A DNA stretch of 30,830 bases from DATBGZ01 sp036557785 (lineage in GTDB: Bacteria > Actinomycetota > Actinomycetes > Mycobacteriales > Micromonosporaceae), in contig DATBGZ010000053.1 in assembly GCA_036557785.1 (NCBI GenBank), forward strand, positions 1 to 30,830, read 5' to 3'. The translations under genes and the position numbers were made by a program. Below the pieces are notes generated by a model. That model did not search any database. It saw nothing but the letters and a program-made list of their open reading frames with translations, and was not told the origin of the DNA. Positions 23,753-30,830 of the stretch are shown here, one piece after another. The first letter of the stretch is position 1. Every line of letters begins with the position of its first letter.

Positions 23753-24832
23753 TCACTGGCCGGCGGCCGTGGTCGCCCGGCTCGTCCGCGGCGGCGGCGC
23801 GGGCACGGCCGCCCCGGTCTCGGCGCCCCGACCGGCCACGGCCGGCTGCCCCGTCTCCGTCTCCGTGTCCGGGCGGATGTCGATGCGCCAGCCGGTCAGC
23901 CGGGCCGCGAGCCGGGCGTTCTGCCCCTCGCGCCCGATCGCGAGCGAGAGCTGGAAGTCCGGGACCGTGACCCGGGCTGTCTTCGTCGCGGCGTCGACGA
24001 CCTCCACCCGCAACGCCTTCGCCGGCGAGAGCGCGTTCCCGACGAAGCTCGCCGGATCCTCCGACCAGTCGATGATGTCGATCTTCTCGCCGTGCAGTTC
24101 GCTCATGACCGCACGCACTCGGGCCCCCATCGGCCCGATGCACGCTCCCTTGGCGTTGACTCCGGCAGCGGTCGACCGTACGGCGATCTTGGTGCGATGC
24201 CCCGCCTCGCGAGCGATCGCGGCGATCTCGACGGTCCCGTCAGCGATCTCCGGGACCTCGAGCGCGAAGAGCTTCTTCACCAGACTCGGGTGGGAGCGCG
24301 AGAGGGTGACCTGGGGCCCACGCGCGCCCTTGGCGACGTGGACCACGACGCACTTGATCCGCTGTCCATGCTCGTACGCCTCGCCGGGTACCTGCTCAGC
24401 CGCCGGCAGCATCGCCTCGAACTTGCCGAGGTCGACGCTGACGATTCCCTTCTCGGCCCGGCTCTCGTGCGCCTGGATCACGCCGGTCACGAGGTCGCCA
24501 TCCCGGCTCGCGTACTCGCCGTAGTGCACCTCGTCGGTGGCCTCCCGCAGGCGCTGCAGGATGACCTGGCGGGCCGTCATGGCCGCGATGCGCCCGAAGT
24601 CGTGGGGGGTGTCGTCCCACTCGCGGATCACGTGCCCGTCGGCGTCGACCTCCGCGGCATAGACAGTCGCGACGCCGGTGCGGCGGTCGATCTCCACGCG
24701 GGCATGCGGCTGACCGGTCTCGGTGTGCCGGTACGCGGTCAGCAACGCCGTCTCGATGGCGCTCAGGATCGTGTCGATCGGGATCTCCCGCTCCTGCGCC
24801 AGCGCCCGAAGGGCAGCAAGGTCGATGTTCAC
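23753..24832 (-). CDS. nusA: Transcription termination/antitermination factor NusA
   Basis: 359 residues, the short actinobacterial form. It has the N-terminal RNA-polymerase-binding domain (MNIDLAALRALAQEREI...), an S1 domain around 105-185 (GDLVTGVIQAHESRAEKGIV) and two KH domains (KIAVRSTAAGVNAKGACIGPMGARVRAV split as KIAV...GACIGPMGARV; and LSLAIGREGQNARLAARLTGW). A Pro/Thr-rich tail of about 35 residues follows. The GTG at 24832 overlaps the rimP stop as GTGA and has GGAGGAG eight bases upstream. rimP-nusA is a universal pair. Confidence 0.97.
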   Translation of the reverse strand: MNIDLAALRALAQEREIPIDTILSAIETALLTAYRHTETGQPHARVEIDRRTGVATVYAAEVDADGHVIREWDDTPHDFGRIAAMTARQVILQRLREATDEVHYGEYASRDGDLVTGVIQAHESRAEKGIVSVDLGKFEAMLPAAEQVPGEAYEHGQRIKCVVVHVAKGARGPQVTLSRSHPSLVKKLFALEVPEIADGTVEIAAIAREAGHRTKIAVRSTAAGVNAKGACIGPMGARVRAVMSELHGEKIDIIDWSEDPASFVGNALSPAKALRVEVVDAATKTARVTVPDFQLSLAIGREGQNARLAARLTGWRIDIRPDTETETGQPAVAGRGAETGAAVPAPPPRTSRATTAAGQ

Positions 24833-25602
24833 GACTCACTCCTCCCGGTGTCGTCGGTCGGTTGCCGATCGCCGCCGGCGCGCCCCGGACCACGGTGGTC
24901 AGTGCCCAGCTCGACCGGTTCGCCGAAGTCTTCCTCAGCCAGCTCGCGGAGCCGGGCGAACTCCACCTGCACCCGCCCGGGCCCGAGCTGGTCGAAGGTC
25001 GCGTCGAGCGCGCGGCCATCGACGTCCAGCTGCACCCCATACTCATCGGTGCCGGCCACTCGACCGGTCACCTGCCGTCCGCCGACCTTCACGAGGACGA
25101 GGCGCCCGACGTTGCGGTGCCAGTGCCGCGGCTGGGTCAGCGGGCGATCGACGCCCGGCGAGCTGAGCTCCAGCGTGTACGAGCCCGGGGTGAGCTCACC
25201 TGAGCGCTGCTCGGCGTCGTCGAGCGCGGTCGAGACGGCCTGGGAGACGTCGCTCAACTCGTCGTGGCCGATGCCGCCGTCGGCGTCGACCGTGACGCGG
25301 ACCAGGTAGCGCCGGCCCATCCGGGAGATGGCAACATCCTCAAGGTCCAGCCCCTCGGCCGCGACCACCTGCTCGACCAGAGCCCGGACGCGGGCGCGCA
25401 GTTCGGCGAGCTCTCGCGTGCTCAGCGCGGGGGCGGCGGGCTGCATCGCCGCTTCCCCGAACGAGGCCGCGGCATCGTCCGTACGGGTGGGGTTACCCCG
25501 GGTTCGACCCGCCACCGCCCGCCCGGTAACCTGCCCAGTGCGGCCGGCCGTACGGGCACGCGACCTGCCCGCCGCGCCCATCCCATGGGCTGCCTGAGCC
25601 AT
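24829..25602 (-). CDS. rimP: Ribosome maturation factor RimP
   Basis: Helps 30S subunit assembly. The conserved part begins about residue 60 (LSTRELAELRARVRALVEQVVAAEGLDL) and includes RRYLVRVTVDADGGIGHDEL, SQAVSTALDD, YTLELSSPGVDRPLTQPRHW and a C-terminal SH3-like domain, with an acidic/Gly tail. The ATG at 25602 is chosen because GGAGG lies seven bases upstream; this gives a 257-residue protein with a basic Arg/Gly/Thr-rich extension of about 50 residues. A shorter start at 25446 has a weaker GGGGA. It heads the nusA-ylxR-infB operon. Confidence 0.93.
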   Translation of the reverse strand: MAQAAHGMGAAGRSRARTAGRTGQVTGRAVAGRTRGNPTRTDDAAASFGEAAMQPAAPALSTRELAELRARVRALVEQVVAAEGLDLEDVAISRMGRRYLVRVTVDADGGIGHDELSDVSQAVSTALDDAEQRSGELTPGSYTLELSSPGVDRPLTQPRHWHRNVGRLVLVKVGGRQVTGRVAGTDEYGVQLDVDGRALDATFDQLGPGRVQVEFARLRELAEEDFGEPVELGTDHRGPGRAGGDRQPTDDTGRSES

Positions 25603-25718
25603 GGCCCGACCTCCGGTTGCCGCTCGCGGGCCGTGTTGCTCGCCGACGCGCCGGCTGGCGCACGGGCCCCCGCTCACGACCTGTCGCCGCGTGGGTTACG
25701 GCCCTCGCGGCTGAGCGA

Positions 25719-25724
25719 AGCGTA
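25719..25724 (-). promoter_or_regulatory. Candidate -10 box of the rimP-nusA operon
   Basis: TACGCT on the minus strand, about 117 bases before the rimP ATG, in the divergent gap with the ferritin-like lipoprotein gene. It is the same hexamer as the other candidates. The -35 is unclear. Confidence 0.35.
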
Positions 25725-25794
25725 ACGCGATGTAACCGAACGCGCTGCCGGTATCGCTCGGGGCCTCACCGCCTCGTGACTCGGACCTGCCGGT

Positions 25795-25800
25795 TACGCT
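25795..25800 (+). promoter_or_regulatory. Candidate -10 box of the ferritin-like lipoprotein gene (leaderless)
   Basis: TACGCT ends seven bases before the GTG at 25808, which has no Shine-Dalgarno sequence. Confidence 0.5.
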
Positions 25801-25807
25801 GTCCGCC

Positions 25808-26308
25808 GTGCACTCCGGTACTCGGCGCGGTGGTGGCGCGGGGGTCCCGCGACGCGACCTGCTGCGCGTCACGGCCGCCGTCGTGGCCCTTGCCGGCGCC
25901 GGCTCGGCGGCGGGGTGCGATCTGTTCGGTGGCGCGCGTTCGACGACGTCGGAGGTGACGCCGGAGCTCACCGACCTGCTGGCCGCGACCGTCGCGTTGG
26001 GGGCCGCCTACGACGCCGCGATCGCGCGCGTACCGTCGTTGGCCGACCGGCTCACCGGACTGCGGGACGCGCACCGCGCCCACGCGGTCGCCCTGGCTCA
26101 GGCGCTCTCCGTCGCGGTTCCGGTCTCCAGCGGCTCCTCGCTCGAGGGCGGCTCCGACGCCCCGAGCACTCTCGCGGCCCTCGCGGGCCTCGAGACGACG
26201 GGTCGCGACGCTGCCCGCACGGCCTGTCTGAACGCCTCGCCGCGGCTCGCCTCCCTCGTCGGGGACATCGCGGCGGCGCGCGCCTGCCATCTGGAGGTGC
26301 TGCAGTGA
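25808..26308 (+). CDS. Tat-type lipoprotein with ferritin-like (DUF4439-like) fold, putative
   Basis: 166 residues. RRDLLRVTAAVVALAGAG (15-32) is a twin-arginine-type signal followed by SAAGC with Cys37 as lipidation site, so it is probably anchored outside the membrane. The mature part is helical (LTDLLAATVALGAAYDAAIARV, ALAQALSVAV) and looks like a degenerate ferritin-like four-helix bundle; the second half is Ala-rich. No complete metal-ligand set is visible, so a metal function is unproven. The neighbouring gene encodes a clearer DUF4439 member, which suggests a split or paired system. GTG start at 25808 by the leaderless pattern. Confidence 0.7.
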   Translation: MHSGTRRGGGAGVPRRDLLRVTAAVVALAGAGSAAGCDLFGGARSTTSEVTPELTDLLAATVALGAAYDAAIARVPSLADRLTGLRDAHRAHAVALAQALSVAVPVSSGSSLEGGSDAPSTLAALAGLETTGRDAARTACLNASPRLASLVGDIAAARACHLEVLQ

Positions 26309-26345
26309 CCGCGCTGTGGGCGGTAGACCCGAGGGACGGACGGAC

Positions 26346-26771
26346 ATGAGCGTCGATGCCCTGCGGGCGGCGCTCGCGGCCGAACACGCGGCGATCTACG
26401 GCTACGGCGTCGCGGGCGCCCACCTCACCGGGGACACGCAGAAGGCGGCGCGGCAGGCCGAGTCGGTCCACCGCGAGCGTCGCGACGAAGTGGCGCTGCG
26501 CATCCAGGAGCAGGGCGGAGCGCTCGTCGCCGCCGAGCCGGCCTATGCCCTGCCGTTCCCGGTCTCCAACGACGCCGACGCCAAGCGCCTGGCCGCCCGC
26601 CTCGAGGAGGGGACGGCCGGGGCATGGCGGGAGGCGCTGCACGGCACTGAGGACGACGACCGGCGCCTTGCCCTCGACGCTCTCATCGACTGCGCCGTCA
26701 TGGCGACGCGCTGGCGCGAGGCCGCCGGCATCTCGCCGCTGACCGTCCCGTTCCCCGGCAGCACTCCGTGA
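26346..26771 (+). CDS. DUF4439 ferritin-like protein
   Basis: 141 residues matching the ferritin-like DUF4439 family: SVDALRAALAAEHAAIYGYG (2-21) and AESVHRERRDEVALRI carry the Glu/His pattern of the helical bundle. A loop with AEPAYALPFPVSND and helices with Glu, Trp and Arg follow. Function unknown; the family is encoded near nusA/rimP in several actinomycetes. The ATG at 26346 is preceded by GAGGGACGG; the longer frame lacks a site. It overlaps the next gene by GTGA, so it is translationally coupled to the reductase. Confidence 0.8.
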   Translation: MSVDALRAALAAEHAAIYGYGVAGAHLTGDTQKAARQAESVHRERRDEVALRIQEQGGALVAAEPAYALPFPVSNDADAKRLAARLEEGTAGAWREALHGTEDDDRRLALDALIDCAVMATRWREAAGISPLTVPFPGSTP

Positions 26772-27250
26772 GCGTCAGCGGCGCGTTGGTCGGCCTGGCC
26801 CGACGCCTCGCTCGCTACCGCGTCACCGTGGTCCTGGCCCGGACCGTGATCGTGCCCGCCGACCGGCTCGTCGCCCGGCTCAGCCGCGGACGGCTCGTGA
26901 CGTTCGGCCTGAAGCAACTGCCGTCACTGCTGCTCACCACGACGGGCCGGCGCTCGGGCGAGCCCCGCACGGTCCCGCTGCTCTACCTGCCCGATGGCGA
27001 GACCTTCGTGGTGATCGGCTCCAACTTCGGGCAGCAAGCCCACCCCGCGTGGTCATCGAACCTGCTCGCCAACCCGGAGGCCACGGTCATGGTGCATGGC
27101 ACAGCGACGGCCGTACGGGCGCACCTCGCCGAGGGCGCCGAGCGCGACCACCTGCTGACGGCCCTCAAGACGGTGTGGCCCGCGTACTCGTCCTACGAGA
27201 CCTGGGCCGGCGAGCGCACCTTGCGCATCTTCCGCCTCACCCCGCGATGA
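26768..27250 (+). CDS. F420-dependent nitroreductase/quinone reductase family (Ddn-like) protein
   Basis: 160 residues of the deazaflavin-dependent nitroreductase family: LLLTTTGRRSGEPRTVPLLY (54-73), FVVIGSNFGQQAHPAWSSNL and LLANPEATVMVHG form the split-barrel F420-binding signature, as in M. tuberculosis Ddn. Such enzymes use reduced F420 to reduce quinones or other compounds; the natural substrate here is unknown. The hydrophobic N-terminus (about 1-35) may lie on the membrane. GTG at 26768 overlaps the stop of the DUF4439 gene. A short frame overlaps its own stop by ATGA. Confidence 0.9.
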   Translation: MSVSGALVGLARRLARYRVTVVLARTVIVPADRLVARLSRGRLVTFGLKQLPSLLLTTTGRRSGEPRTVPLLYLPDGETFVVIGSNFGQQAHPAWSSNLLANPEATVMVHGTATAVRAHLAEGAERDHLLTALKTVWPAYSSYETWAGERTLRIFRLTPR

Positions 27251-27315
27251 CCTCGACCGCGCCCCTCGCGCGGATGGTGATGGGGCGCGAGGAGGTGCTC
27301 GTGAGGCGACGGTGA
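27247..27315 (+). CDS. Possible 22-codon frame coupled to the reductase gene
   Basis: An ATG overlapping the reductase stop (ATGA) opens a 22-residue frame, MTSTAPLARMVMGREEVLVR followed by RR, ending 10 bases before the nucleotidyltransferase-like gene. Only its coupling suggests translation. It may simply bridge the two genes. Confidence 0.2.
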   Translation: MTSTAPLARMVMGREEVLVRRR

Positions 27316-27325
27316 GAATTGATGC

Positions 27326-28138
27326 ATGTCCGCCAGCGCCCCCGCCCCGGAGCCTCGGCGCGGCGTGCTGTTTCCGCCACCCGGTTCTCGCACGTCGGGC
27401 CATGGTGGGCCGGCCAGGGCCGAGCGAACCGCGACCGCCGATGAGCCGGGCAACCCGCGGTGGGCCCTGGCGCACCGGATCAGCGAGACACTGCGGGAGC
27501 GCTACGGCGCCTATCTGCAGGCGGTGGGCGTCCATGGCGCGCTCGCTCACGGAGATGACACGGACGTGAGCGAGGTCGAGGTCGTCGCGGTCATGCGCCG
27601 CACGGCGATGGGCCCCGCTCCGACGACCCGGCGGGTGGACGGGGTGATCGTCGACCTCTCGGTGATCACGGCGGAGGATTACCTGCGCCACGCCCGGACG
27701 CTGACCACATCATGGCCGCTCGTCGCCGACCAGTACCTGACCACGCGGCCACTGCACGACCCCGACGATTGGCTGTCCCGGCTGCGCGACGTCCACCTCA
27801 CCCGACTGGCCCAGGCCGACGGGCAGGTCTTCGCGACGCTCGCCCGCGAGGCGTGGTGCCGAGCCTCGATCGCCCATGGCCGGGCACGCCGCATGGCCGA
27901 GTGGTACGAGACGGACGCCGCGGTGGTGGTGCTCGCCGAGGCACGGCTCGCGGTCGCCGTCGTCGATGGGCTGCTCACCCGTACGTACTTCCGTAACTCG
28001 GCCGACGCGGTACGCCGGGCCGGCGTCGCCTCGGCCCACCTGCATGCCCTCGGAGAACGCCTGAGCGTTCAATCCCACGAACTGGCGCGGCGCGGCCGCC
28101 CGGTCGACGGCGACATCGCCGACCTGCTCGGCGGCTGA
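27326..28138 (+). CDS. Nucleotidyltransferase-fold protein, ANT/KNTase-like and divergent
   Basis: 270 residues. The first 45 are Pro/Gly/Arg-rich and probably disordered. GVHGALAHGDDTDVSEVEVV (68-87) is the nucleotidyltransferase motif, but hG[GS] is G-A and the D-x-[DE] pair reads Glu83-Val-Glu85. A third acidic residue may be Asp in VIVDLSV (about 110-116). A helical C-terminal domain (AREAWCRASIAHGRARRMAE) resembles kanamycin nucleotidyltransferase-type substrate domains. It may be an active variant, or a dead enzyme with a binding role; I would not call it an aminoglycoside-resistance gene. ATG at 27326 with a weak GGTGAG upstream; later in-frame starts are possible. Confidence 0.65.
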   Translation: MSASAPAPEPRRGVLFPPPGSRTSGHGGPARAERTATADEPGNPRWALAHRISETLRERYGAYLQAVGVHGALAHGDDTDVSEVEVVAVMRRTAMGPAPTTRRVDGVIVDLSVITAEDYLRHARTLTTSWPLVADQYLTTRPLHDPDDWLSRLRDVHLTRLAQADGQVFATLAREAWCRASIAHGRARRMAEWYETDAAVVVLAEARLAVAVVDGLLTRTYFRNSADAVRRAGVASAHLHALGERLSVQSHELARRGRPVDGDIADLLGG

Positions 28139-28434
28139 TCGCGTCCCTGCTGACCGGTCCGGGTCTGCGCGCCAGATCTGGGACGTTGTGCCGGATCCGG
28201 GACGTGCGGGCGATCCGGATCCGCCCCGTTGAGCCGTACCGCGGGTCGGCTGCCGCCGGGCCGAGGGTCGGGGATAGGCCTGGTCGCCGGGATGGTTGGA
28301 CATGGGGCACCCGGAAAAACCCGGGGCGCGACGCCCGCCCCGCCGCGACCGCCGCCACGTCGACGGTCACGCAGCGTGAGGGCCGGCGGCCATCTGTCAG
28401 GCGACCTCCCCAACGGTGAAGGAGCCCGCATCCC
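28139..28434 (+). promoter_or_regulatory. Long upstream region of the C39-like peptidase gene
   Basis: 296 bases without a gene. GATCTGGGACGT (28175-28186) and GATCCGGGACGT (28194-28205) repeat with a 19-base period, followed by GATCCGGATCC. Downstream, CGGGGCG/CGCCCCG forms a 7-bp hairpin (28322-28342) just after an AAAAA run. This may hold an operator and a structured leader; I could not match a known riboswitch. Confidence 0.35.
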
Positions 28435-29112
28435 ATGACTGCCACGATCACTCGCGTCCGCAACGCCACCCTGCTCGGCATCGCCGGCCTCGGCGCCGCC
28501 GCAGCCCTGTCGATCGGCCCGGCCCACGCGGCCCACGCGGCGCAGCCCGTACCGGTCAATCCGGCGGCCACCCAGGCTGCCCCGGTCAACCCGGCAGCCC
28601 CGACGTCCCAGGCGGTCGCCCACGTGGACGGCGCGCTGCAGCCCAACGGCTACTACTGCGGCCCTGCCGCAACCCGCATCGCCCTGTCCGCACACGGGAA
28701 CCCACCGAGCTTCGACAACCTCGCGGGCGAGCTGGGCACCACCAGGGCCGGCACGCAGTCCATCGATGAGATCACCCGAGTGCTCAACCAGCACACCGGC
28801 GACCAGTACGCGTCGGTTCACCTCGACGGCACGACGGTCAGCCCCGAGCAGACCGACAAGCTGCGCACGGATGTCATCGCCTCGATCAACGACGGCGACC
28901 CGGTCGTGGCCAACATCGTCGGCCAGGTCACCGACACCCACGGCGAGACCCACCGCTACGCCGGCGGTCACTACCTGACCATCACCGGCTACGCCGACAA
29001 CGGCAACACCGTCACGATCACCGATCCGGCTGACCGGCATGGCGGCAACACCTACCAGCTGCCTACCGACACGGCCGCCGGCTGGATGGCCACCCGTGGC
29101 TACACCAGCTGA
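28435..29112 (+). CDS. Secreted C39-like cysteine peptidase domain protein
   Basis: 225 residues. A signal peptide (hydrophobic core 11-27, cleavage probably after AHAAHA around residue 36) leads into a short Pro/Asn/Ala linker with a PVNPAA repeat. The papain-like C39 domain has Cys75 in NGYYCGPAATRIAL, His179 in AGGHYLTITGY and Asp197 in TITDPA, a full Cys-His-Asp set. No ABC transporter or propeptide accompanies it, so it is a stand-alone exported enzyme and not a bacteriocin exporter. The substrate is unknown. The AAGGAG Shine-Dalgarno sequence is about 11 bases before the ATG, longer than usual. It is followed by a strong terminator. Confidence 0.85.
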   Translation: MTATITRVRNATLLGIAGLGAAAALSIGPAHAAHAAQPVPVNPAATQAAPVNPAAPTSQAVAHVDGALQPNGYYCGPAATRIALSAHGNPPSFDNLAGELGTTRAGTQSIDEITRVLNQHTGDQYASVHLDGTTVSPEQTDKLRTDVIASINDGDPVVANIVGQVTDTHGETHRYAGGHYLTITGYADNGNTVTITDPADRHGGNTYQLPTDTAAGWMATRGYTS

Positions 29113-29127
29113 CGACTGCACGCCCGA

Positions 29128-29164
29128 CGGCGCCCGCCGACCCCACCCGGGGTGGCGGGCGCCG
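29128..29164. terminator. Bidirectional terminator between C39 and VIT genes
   Basis: An 11-bp stem CGGCGCCCGCC/GGCGGGCGCCG continues after a one-base bulge into ACCCC/GGGGT around a four-base loop. It lies 15 bases past the peptidase stop and 20 bases past the stop of the converging VIT gene. Confidence 0.85.
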
Positions 29165-29184
29165 CCGTATCCGCAGTCGGCCGG

Positions 29185-29877
29185 CTAGAGCGAGCCGGCG
29201 GCGGCACCAATCAGCCGCCCGATGAGATAGGTGATCCCGGCGGCGGCTGCGCCGAGCAGAAGTTGCCGCGCTCCGCTGAGCCACCACCGCCGGTCGGTGA
29301 ACCGGGCGACGAGCGCGCCCGCGGCGAAGAGCCCGATGCCGCCCGCTATCAGCGCGATCCACAACTGCTGGAACCCGATGAGGTACGGCACGATCGGGAT
29401 CAAGGCGCCCGCGGCGAAGCAGATGAAGGACGAGATCGCGGCCGTCCACGGGCTCGGTTGTTCGGCCGGGTCGATCCCGAGCTCCTCCCGGGCGTGAATC
29501 CGCAGCGCCTCGTCCGGGTTGGTGTGCACCACCCGCGCTACCTCATGGGCCAGTGCCTCGGGCAGGCCCCGCGCGATCCACATGTGGGCGAGCTCGTCCT
29601 GCTCGAGCTCAGGGTTGCGCTCCAGCTCGCGGCGCTCCTTCTCGACCTCGGCCTGAACCTGTTCGGACTGGGTCTTGACCGAGGTGTACTCGCCGAGGGC
29701 CATCGAGATCGCACCCGCCACGAGGCCGGCGAACCCGGCGACGACGATGGCGCCCGGGGCGACCCCGCCACCGCCGACCCCCGCGATCAGGCCTACGTTG
29801 GAGACGAGGCCATCCATCGCCCCGAATACCGCGGCCCGCAGCCAGCCACCGGAGACGTCGGCGTGGTGCTCCGGCAT
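29185..29877 (-). CDS. VIT1/CCC1-family iron/manganese transporter
   Basis: 230-residue membrane protein of the VIT family, which exports or sequesters Fe2+/Mn2+. GWLRAAVFGAMDGLVSNVGL (11-30) is the family start, with Asp22 and Asn27 in the first helix. SMALGEYTSVKTQSEQV (58-74) leads into the acidic cytosolic metal-binding domain (about 75-140, with LERNPELEQDELAHMW). Three more helices follow (ISSFICFAAGALIPIVPYLI and onward). The ATG at 29877 is chosen to match family starts; a GTG at 29985 that overlaps the map stop as GTGA is a possible longer start. It probably shares a transcript with map. No metal regulator is adjacent. Confidence 0.9.
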   Translation of the reverse strand: MPEHHADVSGGWLRAAVFGAMDGLVSNVGLIAGVGGGGVAPGAIVVAGFAGLVAGAISMALGEYTSVKTQSEQVQAEVEKERRELERNPELEQDELAHMWIARGLPEALAHEVARVVHTNPDEALRIHAREELGIDPAEQPSPWTAAISSFICFAAGALIPIVPYLIGFQQLWIALIAGGIGLFAAGALVARFTDRRWWLSGARQLLLGAAAAGITYLIGRLIGAAAGSL

Positions 29878-29981
29878 CCTGGCCCCCGGGTGCCGGTCCG
29901 TTCCGCGAACGGGGCGCCATAGCGGGCGCGGCTTTCCGCCCGACGCTGTGCGCGGTGCGGAACCGGCACCGCCGTCACTCG

Positions 29982-30830
29982 TCACGGGACCGTCAGCAGG
30001 TCGCAGCCCGACTCGGTGACAGCGACCATGTGCTCGAACTGCGCGGTCCAGCGGCGATCCTTCGTCAGCACGGTCCAGCCGTCGTCCCACATGTCGTGCT
30101 CGTACGTACCCAACGTGATCATCGGCTCGATCGTGAAGGTCATGCCCGGCTCCATGATCGTGTCGAAGCGTGGGTTGTCGTAGTGCGGCACGAACAGCGC
30201 CGAGTGGAAGGACTCCCCGATCCCGTGCCCGCCGAAGTCGCGGACCACGCCGTAGCCGAACCGCTTCGCGTACGCCTCGATCACGCGACCGATCACGTTG
30301 ACCGGGCGACCGGGAGCGACCGCCTTGACGCCGCGCAGCGCGGCCTCGCGGGTGCGCTCGACGAGCAGCTGCGCCTCCTCGGAGACGTCGCCGACCAGGA
30401 ACGTCTGGTTGGTGTCGCCGTGCACCCCGTCGAGGTAAGCGGTGACGTCCACGTTGACGATGTCACCGTCGTCGATCATGGTCGAGTCCGGGATCCCGTG
30501 GCAGATCACCTCGTTGAGGCTGGTGCAGCACGACTTCGGGAAGCCCTTGTAGCCCAGGGTGGACGGGTAGGCGCCGTGGTCGCAGAGGAACTCGTGCACG
30601 ACCCGGTCGATGTCGTCGGTGCTGACCCCGGGCTTGCAATGCTCGCCGGCCAGCTCGACGGCCTGGGCTGCGAGGCGCCCGGCCACCCGCATCCGCTCGA
30701 TGATCTCCGGCGGCTGGACCGTGCGGTTGGACCGGGCCGGCTCCTTCTTGCCCACATATTCCGGCCGGACGATGTGCGGCGGCACCTCCCGCCACGGGCT
30801 GATCTCGCCGGGCAGCAACGGGGCTCGCAG
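29982..30830 (-). CDS. map: Methionine aminopeptidase type I, start beyond the right edge
   Basis: Removes the N-terminal Met from new proteins. The metal-ligand set is complete: NVDVTAYLDGVHGDTNQTF (two Asp), GGHGIGESFH (His), FTIEPMI (Glu) and FEHMVAVTESG (Glu), with catalytic His in EVICHGIP. The N-terminal ISPWREVPPHIVRPEYVGK is the actinobacterial SH3-binding-type extension. The frame is open to the right edge (LRAPLLPGE...), so the start is not seen; a TTG at 30818 is possible but an upstream start is more likely. VIT follows closely downstream. Confidence 0.95.
   Translation of the reverse strand: MRAPLLPGEISPWREVPPHIVRPEYVGKKEPARSNRTVQPPEIIERMRVAGRLAAQAVELAGEHCKPGVSTDDIDRVVHEFLCDHGAYPSTLGYKGFPKSCCTSLNEVICHGIPDSTMIDDGDIVNVDVTAYLDGVHGDTNQTFLVGDVSEEAQLLVERTREAALRGVKAVAPGRPVNVIGRVIEAYAKRFGYGVVRDFGGHGIGESFHSALFVPHYDNPRFDTIMEPGMTFTIEPMITLGTYEHDMWDDGWTVLTKDRRWTAQFEHMVAVTESGCDLLTVP

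Noticed and set aside
20663..24524. Very long plus-strand frames (569 and 954 codons) antisense to infB and nusA
   Set aside because: Antisense shadows of infB, ylxR and nusA; the Pro/Ala/Gly composition simply mirrors the infB linker and no start signal is present.
27326..28138. Aminoglycoside-resistance gene
   Set aside because: The fold is similar, but catalytic-motif residues are changed and no mobile or resistance context is present.
28290..28434. Possible ydaO-type (c-di-AMP) or other riboswitch before the secreted peptidase
   Set aside because: The CCGGAAAAACCCGG segment looked suggestive, but I could not assemble the known consensus stems or conserved bases.
1..30830. tRNA, rRNA, CRISPR, prophage, insertion sequence or toxin-antitoxin locus
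   Set aside because: I looked on both strands and saw no convincing cloverleaf, array, transposase, integrase or toxin pair.

Overview
The window is high-GC DNA with strong third-position G/C bias, frequent GTG starts and 4-base GTGA gene overlaps, so it comes from an actinomycete. F420-type (Ddn-like) chemistry, a basic N-terminal extension on RimP, an Arg/Asp/Gly tail on PNPase, a long Pro/Gly-rich N-terminus on IF-2 and a SigE-family sigma remnant fit this. I lean towards Micromonosporaceae or a near relative, but this is inference and not proven by the sequence.

The left third (1-11248) is mostly on the minus strand: rnj (cut by the left edge) and dapA, then a DUF2752 membrane protein coupled to a YcaQ/AlkZ-type DNA glycosylase, a GT87 glycosyltransferase, a plus-strand GNAT acetyltransferase, a 31-codon remnant of a SigE-family sigma factor, dapB, an M16 peptidase and pnp. 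dapA and dapB supply the diaminopimelate branch of lysine and peptidoglycan synthesis. pnp and rnj are RNA decay enzymes.

The middle (11300-25600) is the translation and RNA block: a structured pnp leader, rpsO with its own leader, truB and ribF on the plus strand, then on the minus strand rimP-nusA-ylxR-infB-(insert)-DUF503-rbfA-nrnA. The insert between infB and DUF503 is a plus-strand TRM11-like methyltransferase and an unrecognised minus-strand gene. The genes jointly serve ribosome maturation, translation initiation, transcription elongation and tRNA/rRNA modification.

The right end (25800-30830) has a plus-strand run of a Tat/lipoprotein ferritin-like protein, a second ferritin-like protein, an F420-type reductase, a degenerate nucleotidyltransferase-fold protein and a secreted C39-like cysteine peptidase. 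A strong terminator follows, then VIT-family transporter and map on the minus strand.

I found no tRNA, rRNA, CRISPR array, prophage, insertion sequence or obvious new defence system. The most interesting signals are small: several genes without a Shine-Dalgarno site but with a -10-like hexamer 6-8 bases before the start codon (leaderless pattern), mutually exclusive hairpins in the rpsO and pnp leaders, a truncated sigma-factor gene, a 34-codon reading frame with its own terminator, a small dispersed repeat, and a terminator whose two arms are each palindromic.
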